Below, piece by piece: positions 55,639-64,000 of a DNA stretch of 64,000 nt. Where the stretch lies: contig JAJLRJ010000010.1 of assembly GCA_024195265.1 (NCBI GenBank), forward strand, positions 3,320,135 through 3,384,134. The letters are read 5' to 3'. Source of the DNA: Dendrophyllia cribrosa. Its lineage: Eukaryota; Cnidaria; Anthozoa; Scleractinia; Dendrophylliidae. The notes beneath the pieces were generated by a model. That model searched no databases, was not told where the DNA came from, and was given only the letters and a program-made list of their open reading frames with translations. A program made the position numbers and the translations under genes. The first letter of the stretch is position 1. Each line of letters opens with the position of its first letter.

Positions 55639-56321
55639 ATGGATCCTAAAGTTGAAAAGCTGTTGGAGGGAAAGCCTGACGAGCAGAAGTACCAGGCTAT
55701 TGCCTTCTCGTTCGCCTGTCTTCTTACAGGACCAAAGGGGAACTCGAGTCGTGATGCGCCAATAAGAACAGGTGAGATATTTAGCTCTGTGAGGTCGTTT
55801 TTACGGTTTCTATCGCCGTTTTCTCTTGCGAGCAAGTACTAAATCGAATTTTTCCTGCATTCACAGCTCCACACGCAGCGAAGAAAGAAGCGGGCAGTGA
55901 ACTGAAATTTTCCTTCGAAGAAATCAGCGATGACGAAGATTCTTCAGGTTTGTTATGTTATCATTCGCGATTTATTTTATTCTGTAACATTGAAAACTAT
56001 TATCAAACCCAGACACAGCTGAAAGTTTTTATCGTGATTCTATCATGATTCATGGTCTATCGATTCATGGTCTTTTGATTTATGTGTCGTTTGGGAGAAA
56101 ATATCCGTTTTGCTTGGTTTATAATTATGCATGCGTATTATGCTATACTATTATGCCCGCGTATTTTATCATCTTTTAACGTATTTGTTATGAAATCGGC
56201 AATAATTTCAATATTCATCCATGTCTTGAACATTTCTGTGGCGCGATATTTAGTGTCATTTGAATGATTTATTATAAACACAAAATCTGAAATTCTGATG
56301 TGTTTAAATCTTTCAGACTGA
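55639..56321 (+). CDS. small acidic-tailed protein, 72 aa, three exons, unknown
   Basis: Exons are 55639-55771, 55867-55947 and 56317-56321. The first two introns' phases agree (phase 1 both) and the final exon contributes only one residue and TGA. The protein starts MDPKVEKLLEGKPDEQKYQA, continues IAFSFACLLTGPKGNSSRD, and ends with FSFEEISDDEDSSD, a strongly acidic tail with possible CK2 sites. There is no signal peptide, and the short hydrophobic run around residues 21-30 is too weak for a confident membrane segment. It lies on the opposite strand from the array and shares no motif with it. I do not recognise the family. Confidence 0.7.
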
Positions 56322-56808
56322 GAAATGAGCAAGGAATCAACTTCAGGAAAAAGACTTAAAAGGCCTCCTTAATCATGGATGGAATTATCCTGACGCGAGG
56401 AGCTTTTTGAGGTCAAGGGAGATTTATATTTCGCGCAACACGAGTTGTAGTTGTTGACATTCAGCCGTTCTTCGATAAAATCGGAGGAAGCCAGTAAAAG
56501 GCTTGAAAGTTGAAATGGACGATGTCGTTCACTTTCGTTCCTAAGCTATCGACTTAAAACATCCGTAGAGTGAAAAACATTTGTGAAATTAATTTTTTGT
56601 AAAATCTATTGCCTGTTACGTTTTCACAAGTCCCCATCTAGCTATTTTTAACTTAGCGCGGGACTTTTTTTCGAACGATGATGTAATTTTCAGGTGTTTG
56701 CCTGACAGTGCAATAATTTCTTCAGATATGTAAAATAGCCCATATTTAGCAACGATTTCAACCTATAAAAGTTGTAACTTTTAATCGGTAATATTTTCTG
56801 TGTTCTTG

Positions 56809-56814
56809 AATAAA
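56809..56814 (+). terminator. AATAAA poly-A signal
   Basis: The hexamer within CTTGAATAAAATG lies about 490 bp past the stop codon of the 72-aa gene and would define its 3' UTR. Confidence 0.6.
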
Positions 56815-58640
56815 ATGATTTACAACTCTTAGTTTGCCTTGTTCTTACCTATGTTATTTTGTCTTTAAAACGCGCTGCAACGGCTCTTTGATTTAGTCAC
56901 AAACATAATCAATATGTATTAAAGGAAATACGTAGTCATCGGTGGCCTTACAAATTTCAAAACATTTCTCAAAATTTCAGTTTATAGGAAAATTCAGTGG
57001 AAAAGGTTTATATAGCAATAACAATGCTATATTTTTTTTTTTCAAGCCATAGTCGACCCCTAATATTTGTCCTGCAAGAGACACTGCGCAATTAAATTAT
57101 AATTCCTGCAATAAAATAAATACACCGGCTTCTTGTTATGACAATAATATTTATTTATAAAAAGCTATTCAAAACCGAAAATTACTCAAACTTGAATTTT
57201 AAAATAAATCTGTCGACACTAAATTCAACATTTTCATGCCATTTAATAGTATCGCGCATTTAAAAAAGATTTCGAAAGTCCGCCTTCCTTTACAACTGGG
57301 ACAGGAAAGTTTTATGCCTAACGTTTTATATAAATGTTTGAAATCGAAACGTTTGAAATCGAAATGAAATTATATAAATGTCTGAAATCGAAAAATATAA
57401 ATGTTTGAAATCGAAAGGCAGAGTTTTATACAAAATTTCCCTCAGTTTAATTTTTGCATATCGAAGCAAGTCTTGTCTGGGCGAGTTTTCTCTTTTTCCC
57501 CGATAACAGAAATGTACACGTCATGGTATAGCGGGTTGTTGTATTGAAATTTCCATACGTTTCGAGTTGGGGGTTTCCCTCTAGGTTTTTCGAGAATGCA
57601 TCATTGTGTATTAAAGCAACTACAGAAGATAATTAAGATGGAAAAAACAACTGGAACGAAGAAAAACTCGAATATGTACAAAGCGGGCTAAGTCAAACTT
57701 ACAAGGCGTTCGTTACGTATTCTGAGAGAAGGTTGGGACCTTTCATGTTATCACTTTTAAGTTTTATCTATTGTCTGTCGATGTTATCTTGTGTTGTACA
57801 ATACCTGCTTTTCAGACGGTCCGAACTTAACAATTTTATTTTTTTTCGTAAGGGATTTTCACGATAACAATTCTACTACGCCTCTAGAACTTACATGAAA
57901 CGGTAGATCAGCAAATAATGCCACATGATTTCCATGAATGAATAACAAATGCTTAGTATCTCTCGATCAAATTCTCAGAATTGTGAAAATGTAACGCAAT
58001 ATTCCATGTCGTGTATACGATATATTTCCATGAATTATAAATAACTCTTTTCATGCTTTCATTTTCAATGGGGTAATTCCAAATCCAGTTTTATTTCTGT
58101 CGAACGAAAGCGATTAATTTAGCATCGCGAATGTTCTTGGGAGAATCAGGGAAAGCAAATAACAATTATACTTCCGACGACGGAAGTTCTAAGAGATAAA
58201 TGATATAAGCAGAGAAAATAGCTATACTTTAATGGCCCTTATGCGTGATGCTATTCATCTAATGTTACAAGTTTATGCAATCCAGGAGACATTTTATGAT
58301 TCTAGAGATCCTGTAGCTGTGGGGTTTTTCCTGTCGTTTTTGTCCGGGATTTTTCTGTAAGGTTAGAACTTGATTTTGACATATAAATGTTTCAATTCAG
58401 TATTAAATATTCAAGTCTGACTGCATCACGATTTCTCCCCGTGAGCGTGACAGCAATTCAACCTCTTTCCCAGGCCGCTATCCGAGTTCAAAATGGCGTT
58501 TTCGGGTTTTAATATTTTAACACTCTCAGTTGAATTGGCCGAGCCAATTCGTTTTAAGACCCGTAGCAAGCGATTAGAATGTGTGAAAATATTTGGCAAA
58601 TAACCTGCGACCAATCTCTTAGCTTGGGGAAAAGGAAAAT
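56815..58640. other. non-coding; short TGTTTGAAATCGAAA repeat at 57335-57418
   Basis: Four direct copies of (A)TGTTTGAAATCGAAA or TGTCTGAAATCGAAA, with TATATAA linkers, lie at 57335-57418. Nothing else is recognised. Confidence 0.6.
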
Positions 58641-58780
58641 ACCGTAAAATCCCAGTTATAAGCCCTGGGCTTATTCAACTTTGTAAGGGGTTTTCGGTGG
58701 GCTTAATATAAGCAGTGGGGGCTTATATCCGGGGTGCCTTTTAGCAGCTTTTTATAATCGGCATTTTACGGTTTACGTAT
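58640..58780. mobile_element. short inverted-repeat element, ACCGTAAAAT ends
   Basis: TACCGTAAAATCCCAGTTAT and TAAGCCC on the left, TATAAGC repeats inside, and GCATTTTACGGTTTAC on the right. It is a small foldback element. Confidence 0.6.
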
Positions 58781-58941
58781 ATTGAAAGTCCCTTAAAATT
58801 ATTAAGAAATCGCTGGCACCAAATTATTGTTTGGACCAGCCTATTTTTTTTTGTTTGTTTCGTCGAAAAACCAAAACACCTCTTATTTCTAAACGAAAGT
58901 CTCCAGGATTTTATAAACCAGCATTTGCTGAACTGGGTCCT

Positions 58942-59342
58942 GTCTTACAGGGGTGTCCGCCTTACTGGGGTGTCTGCCTTACAGGGGTGTCCATCTTACA
59001 GGGGTGTTCACCCTACAGGGGTGTCCATCTTACAGGGGTTCTGCCTTACAGGGGTGGTAAAAGTAATACAAACACTGATGAAGGGGTTATCCCCGAAACG
59101 TCTGACTGTCTTTGTCAGTTCTTTTTCGGCATTCAGTCTTAAATTTCAATTTCAATATTATCATTGCCTTACAGGGGTGTCCATCTTACAGGAATTTCCT
59201 CCTTATAGGGGTGTCCATCTTACAGGGGTGTCCGTCTTACAGGGGTGTCTGCCTTACAGGGGTATCCGCTTTACAGGGGTGTCCGTCTTACAGGGGTGTC
59301 CGTCTTACAGGGGTGTCCACCTTACAGGGGTGTCCGTCTTAA
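58942..59342 (+). repeat. 17-bp minisatellite, interrupted
   Basis: The unit CTTACAGGGGTGTCCGT (variants with ATC, GCC or ACC) repeats at about 58942-59057 and again at about 59164-59342. The gap of about 105 bp contains a hammerhead-like motif. The long open frames across this tract reflect a unit length that is not divisible by 3 and a lack of stops, not a protein. Confidence 0.9.
59077..59112 (+). ncRNA. hammerhead-ribozyme-like motif inside a minisatellite
   Basis: CTGATGA, then AGGGGTTATCCCC, then GAAACGTC fit a hammerhead core: CUGANGA, a GGGG/CCCC stem II, and GAAA. Possible stem I pairing is ACAAA upstream with TTTGT downstream, though not contiguous with the core. It is probably a Penelope-type tail remnant. 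Confidence 0.5.
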
Positions 59343-59421
59343 GAGAGTTTACTGTATTCTTAATCGACCAAAAAAAAATAACAATAAAGTAAACAAATGC
59401 AAATTCGTTGAAAAGAGATAT

Positions 59422-59427
59422 TTTATT
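59422..59427 (-). terminator. poly-A signal of IQCG
   Basis: TTTATT on the plus strand is AATAAA on the minus strand, 60 bp past the IQCG stop codon. Confidence 0.75.
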
Positions 59428-59487
59428 TCAAAATTTACATTAGTTTGATATGATACGATACAATAAGTTGTAGATAGCGCCGTTCAG

Positions 59488-62447
59488 TTACTTCTTCTTT
59501 TTCTTTCCACCTCCTTTCTTTCCCGATTTTTTCCCTTTCTTTCCCTTCTTCTTCTTTTTCTTGCTGTACGGTCCTAGCTGTTTCCTCACCATTGTACCAC
59601 GCCACCAAGATTGCAGCTAAGAAAAGACGAAATAGTATCAATTAAGTGATTTCTAAATCGCTGACAATGACCTCTGCACTAGCCTACATCACAAGCAATT
59701 CCAGGGCGTGTGGCATCCAAAACTGGGGTAAAGAAAGGACCAAAAAAAAATAGGGGGAGGTGGGGTGGGATGTATGTTTCTCTCCTCCCGGTCCCCTTGC
59801 TACTCAGAATTTTGTTTTCTTCACCAGTCTCTCGCTTCAGCTCCTGACAGGTCCTAATTTTTCCTCTTTCCTATATTGCCAAAAAGAACACATCGCATTC
59901 TCGGTTTTGAACTGGAACTAATGTCACCGGTACACATTAATACACCTGGCCCCGGTCGTTCAAAAGGTGGATAGCGCTATCCAACGGATAAATCACTATC
60001 CAGTGGATAAGTATAAGTATAGCGTTATTCACCTTTTGAACAACTGGGGCCGGGGTGGAGAGAGAGAGACACACAGGGACAGCGTGGAGCAAAGTTTATT
60101 GCCTAAGGAAATAACACGAAAGTGGAGACCAGGCTCCACCGCGCCTTCACTTTAATTGGAACAAAACCGGAACATAGATAGGTTTTGCTGTTATAAAGGT
60201 TAGCATTCGATACCATCCTCCACCAAAACCACCTGAGACACTTATTGAGACTTATATAATGCAATGTCCACACTTAGAATTTTATTTTCAGTAAATGTGT
60301 AAGTGTAAAAAAGATCTAAAATACCCACTTAGGATTAAACCTGTGACCTCAGCTGGATTCACGCTTAGAGTGCCTACACTACCCCACTACCACCAAGCGG
60401 CTCAGAGTATTCAAGCCTAAATTTAACTATATGAACTGCTAATCCTTACCTTACCTGAAAGCTAACCAGTTTATACGTTATATACGTCTCAATAAGGTGT
60501 CCGATGTGGTTTTGGTGGATGGAATCTAATGCTATAAATGTCTTTTGGCTTTTCACAGTATTGAGTAACAATGAAAAGGGTGACAAGCAGCTCACCTTGA
60601 TAGCGGATTTCAGTTCCTCCTCCTCCTGTTCAGCTTTTCTTCTGGCCTGTTCCTTAGCAACGCGATCTTCTATCACAACCTTTTCATATTCAGAGTACTG
60701 TGAAGCAAACAGAAATGTCCATGTCTGTTATGAACTCCAAAGACTACCAGCCATAGAAAAGTACTGCTATAACCCTCTTAAACAGCACAATAAAAAGTAC
60801 CACAGGAAAGTACTGCTCAGTAGCTTTCATATGAAAGGTCACACGGTAGGATTTCATCCACAGACTCAAAAGTTAGAACCACCTTGTACAGCATAATAAA
60901 CAGAACCACAGGAAAGTATTGCTCAGTAGCTTTCATTTGAATGGTCACACGGTAGGATTTCATCCACAGACTCAAAAGTTAGCACCACCTCGTGCAGCAT
61001 AAAAAAAGAAAAAGAAAAACAGAAAGAAGGCGAGCAATGACTAAAATGTCCACACGTATTACCTGTCAAATCATCGAATAAATACACCATATTTGGCGTG
61101 TTCTCTTCTTCTTATAAGGTAAAATGACGTCACAGTCGAATAATAAACGAAAATACCATGATTTCTATATCGGTGAGCAGCACACAGCACCAACCTTCTT
61201 AAATGATTTCATTCCCATTTACTTGTTCTGGAGTGTTTTCTTACCTTTTGCGTGAGTTCTTGAAGTTTAGCGAGATCATTGGCCTTGGACGCCTGAAAGA
61301 TTAGATTAAACGATGCCCTTAAGTACAATACACTCAAAATCTCAGCAGCTTTCTTGATTGTAAAACAGCAAACTCCGCTCTATACATAAGTAACCCCTCA
61401 CTTGTAATATTAATTCAACTTCACTCGGCTTCTGCAGCATGAAACGACTGAGAGTATTACGGCCCGTTTACAAAGGCGATTTTTTGATGCAATTTTTGTC
61501 GCGCGCAGATTGCATCTTCAAATCGCACGTGTCAACGGATGGCGATTTGGGCGCGATTCGTCGCGCGAAGTCGCAGAGGTTTCAAAAATGACTCCTCTGC
61601 GCCCTGTACAGGCAGTCAACAGCCAGCTGACGCCCGGGGTCGTTTCTGACCATAGGATACTAGAGTGTTTTAATGTAGGTTGCATACTTATGCTGTGTTC
61701 ACATTAGAGCGAAACATGTTTCACTGTCAAAAGTGTTCACATCAGGCGGCACATTGCGCATTCATCAAAACATGTTTACTCTGAGCATGATTGAAACTAT
61801 TTCACAAGGTAGTTTTGATCTAAACCAGACGAAACACTTTAGCGCAAATGGCGTCTCCTTGTTAAACACTGCATTGCCCGCAGTTTAAGAAGGGCTTGAC
61901 AAGTGAGATTAAACCACAAACCATACAAGTTCAAGCTCTATGTTTTTTTTCTGTTCATGTGTAATTTTTAAAACTTCATGAGAGCTTTTGCCTGTTTCGT
62001 GAAACAGCATAAATTATAAAACCAGGCGTGAAGCGTGTTTTGAAACTAACAACTAATATGAACAATGACGTTTCAGGGATAACCCCTTCATCAATGTTTG
62101 TGTTCTCACGTATGTACGCCATTCAAAAATAGTCAAATAAAACGCGAATTCGAGCGCGCGCTCAGAGCGCATAAATGCGACAGCGAATGAAAAATGAAGC
62201 TAATGTAGCCTCATGGAAAATTAGAATTTAAAGTCAATGTTAAATCCATGAGGCGCCAAGGTCTTGTGTCGAAAGATTAGCCTTAGATGTTCATTATGCC
62301 TTAATCCAAGCTTGCACTGTAAGGACAAAAAAGGCGTTCGTCTAAAGTCATCAAGGTACAAACCTTCAAAACATCCAACTCGTGCTGTTTTTGTTCGACA
62401 TCCCGGTCATATTTTTCCATCCAGTATTCAACTTTTTCTTCCAAAAT
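59488..62447 (-). CDS. IQCG: IQ domain-containing protein G / dynein regulatory complex subunit 9, C-terminal part
   Basis: Four exons are visible: 62447-62364, 61292-61245, 60697-60596 and 59616-59488 (stop TAA), all phase 0. They read ILEEKVEYWMEKYDRDVEQK, QHELDVLK, ASKANDLAKLQELTQK, YSEYEKVVIEDRVAKEQARR with an acidic run, then IKLQSWWRGTMVRKQLGPYS, an IQ motif, and a Lys/Gly tail. This coiled coil, IQ motif and KKGKKGKK tail is the pattern of IQCG/DRC9, a subunit of the axonemal nexin-dynein regulatory complex that binds calmodulin. The N-terminal exons lie beyond the window's right side. R1 repeats and a SINE sit in the introns. Confidence 0.9.
59949..60055. mobile_element. 105-bp MITE, GGCCCCGGTCGTTCAAAAGG ends
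   Basis: GGCCCCGGTCGTTCAAAAGG, GTGGATAGCGCTATCC on the left and AGCGTTATTCACCTTTTGAA, CAACTGGGGCC on the right are inverted repeats. ATAGCGCTAT is itself palindromic. It lies in the last intron of IQCG. Confidence 0.85.
60315..60425 (-). mobile_element. tRNA-like SINE head
   Basis: On the minus strand GAGCCGCTTGGTGGTAGTGG shows an A-box-like stretch and GGTTTAATCCT a B-box-like stretch. Clover-leaf spacing is plausible but several pairs are lost, so it is a SINE or tRNA pseudogene and not a working tRNA. Confidence 0.55.
60775..61000 (+). repeat. R1 tandem repeat, about two units, in an IQCG intron
   Basis: GGAAAGTACTGCTCAGTAGC, CATCCACAGACTCAAAAG and ACCACCTTGTACAGCATAAT occur twice. Same family as 11715-12050. 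Confidence 0.85.
61697..62067. mobile_element. TIR element, GTTCACATTAG ends
   Basis: GTTCACATTAGAGCGAAACA on the left is mirrored imperfectly by TTGAAACTAACAACTAATAT, GAAC on the right. A GAAACATGTTTC palindrome lies near the left end. It is in an IQCG intron. Confidence 0.55.
62066..62100 (-). ncRNA. degenerate hammerhead-like motif
   Basis: On the minus strand TTGATGA, AGGGGTTATCCCT and GAAACGTC form the same core as 59077-59112, with C to T at the first core base. It is probably inactive. Confidence 0.45.
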
Positions 62448-63439
62448 CTACAAAGACAAACACATCGCATTTCTTTTTATCTGGTTTACCTCATGTAATG
62501 ACCGGGCATGTGTGTGTTGGGCCCCAACTTATGCTTACACTGGAAATCAATGTTCGTTTTCACTTGACGCAAATTCTTATGTTTGTGTTTGTAGTTATGT
62601 CGCCAGTGAAAACCAGGCATCAGTGGTGTGCGTAAAAAAGAGGTTTAGCTTTGTTTATTGCTTTCTTGATAATGCACTTCAATTTCGCTGCTTAGAATTC
62701 GCAAAACTCGATAAAATTTTCGCGAGAGTATTTGCGTGTTGCTTGCGCTTTCGCGTGTGCCATTTTTATTTTTAAGTAACGCTCCACATAAGAACTACAG
62801 TAAACTTCATTGTTCTGCGCATTGGCTCTTTCTCGCATAGAATGTCTTTGATTTCAAGAATAGGGGAGGAGCTAATGGTTTATAATTATATTTCAGTATA
62901 AAAATAAAGAATATCCATTAAATTTTAGAAAATGTTCGTGCTTAACCAATCAAAATAGCAGAAGACAATAGCTAATAATTTTGCTTCTTTGACGAAGTTC
63001 CTCAAATACAATTTCTTTAAAAATTTGCATGTTTTGCGATTGGGTCTTTAATTACATGAAACCTTTAAAAAATCAAACAAAATGCACCTTGAAACCTAAC
63101 TTTTTAGCGGTCTTTGAGTCTAGGCCAATGAGATCACTAGTTGTAACAATGAAAAAAGTTGACATTCCATCGTGCATTGCCGTTAGCACTTTCCTTCTTA
63201 TGTGGATCATTACTTAAAAAGCGTTTATTCGTAAAATCATCGCGCTAAATTGCGAATTGCGATATTACTACAAAGAATAGGGCCTTACAATTTCAACTAA
63301 CATAAAAATGAAAAATTTACATGTTGAGCTGATATATAATATTACAGTACAATGGTTATAAAAATCTCAAAAGGTCGGTTATTTAAACGAAATTTAGCGG
63401 TGTTTAACAAAACCATGATCTAAACCAATTTCAATTTGG
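62448..63439. other. IQCG intron or upstream sequence, no exon found
   Basis: No splice-bounded frame continuing IQCG was found here. The next upstream exon is probably beyond 64000. Confidence 0.5.
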
Positions 63440-63845
63440 CCAACCTTAAAGGGGCATTGTCGCGCAGATTTTGCTGTGTTTTGGTCAAAATACACTAAAT
63501 ATATGACAAAGTACCTTTGCTCAAACATAAAATTGCTTTTAGAACACCAAGAAGATAATATCAAGTGATTTCTTCAAGGAAGAACAAACCATAATAAGTT
63601 TTTCTGCGTTTTTCTTCTGGACCCCCATCTGGATTTTTTCCACGACTCTTGCAATTTTTTCAAGTTGCAATCCATTTCCATCCTGGCCATCCGGAGCCAA
63701 AAATAACGAATACTAGTTTCTGTGCAGTGATAGAGTATTTGTTAACAAAACTGGACCATTATTTTAAGGTTTCCGTTGAAACAAATATGTTGTTTTTGGC
63801 TTTTCAAAGTGATACTACAAATAGGTGACAGTGTCCTTTTAATTT
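63440..63845. mobile_element. TTAA-type element copy B
   Basis: Left end TTAAAGGGGCATTGTCGCG and right end GACAGTGTCCTTTTAA are inverted. The interior shares TTGCAATCCATTTCCATCC and AACAAAACTGGACCATTATT with 31190-31770. Just outside the left end, AAACCATGATCTAAACC recalls the nested segment of copy A. Confidence 0.8.
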
Positions 63846-64000
63846 TTAAACGTTTACTGTGAACAGTGTTCAGAAGGCAATACAGCACAGTGACCCACTT
63901 ATAAACAGATGTGGAGTAAGTAGTGCTCGCAAGTTGTAAAGAAGCCATTTTATTGCCGCCTTGTGCACGCGATCATACCAAAACAAACTACTAAAAACAA

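Noticed and set aside
58831..59392. Overlapping long open frames (up to 155 codons) in three frames
   Set aside because: They are translations of a 17-bp minisatellite that lacks stop codons. Every frame gives the same GVRLTG/LQGCPS-type repeats.
60315..60425. Working tRNA gene
   Set aside because: A- and B-box-like segments are present but the acceptor and anticodon stems do not pair well; it fits a SINE head better.

Overview
This is a eukaryotic, AT-rich window with intron-bearing genes, GT-AG splice sites, AATAAA poly-A signals, no operons and very many short palindromic DNA elements. The best-identified gene is the 3' half of IQCG/DRC9, a ciliary dynein regulatory complex subunit. My impression is an anthozoan cnidarian, probably a stony coral, because of the repeat style (TTAA-flanked MITEs, tRNA-headed SINEs, hammerhead-like Penelope tails). 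This is inference, not proof.

Layout. 1-5.2 kb: a possible terminal exon of an upstream gene, then nested inverted repeats and a MITE. 5.2-15.85 kb: an eight-exon plus-strand gene (261 aa, phases all consistent) that I do not recognise. Its introns are full of mobile elements, including a TTAA-flanked element carrying a 5S rRNA fragment and a protein-like ORF. 16-31.7 kb: mostly non-coding, with SINEs, MITEs, low-complexity tracts, two weak exon candidates near 21-22.6 kb, hammerhead-like motifs and a very long palindrome at 26.55-26.73 kb. 32.8-54.5 kb: a tandem array, all on the minus strand, of about twelve tiny genes in repeat units of about 3.5-4.6 kb. 55.6-56.3 kb: a three-exon gene for a 72-aa acidic-tailed protein. 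56.8-59.4 kb: non-coding, with a 17-bp minisatellite. 59.5-62.45 kb: IQCG/DRC9 on the minus strand, continuing beyond the window. The rest is repeats.

The array is the notable part. Each unit normally carries a Gly/Ser-rich gene (class G) followed by a Pro/Lys-rich gene (class P). All share a first exon of 70-223 nt ending in phase 1, a short N-terminal motif N-x3-[DE]-x2-Y (W or C replaces Y once each), a 70-270 bp intron and a tiny second exon. In six spliced readings that second exon places a cysteine exactly four residues before the stop (CVIQ, CVIL, CVIL, CTII, CTVQ, CPLQ), the layout of a CAAX prenylation box, sometimes with extra cysteines before it. A TATA box sits about 60-100 bp upstream of the class G start codons. 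A perfect GGGACTTTCC NF-kappaB site lies 180-480 bp upstream of five start codons. I propose a tandemly expanded family of inducible, membrane-anchored micro-proteins, possibly immune or stress related. The architecture is read directly from sequence; the function is inference.
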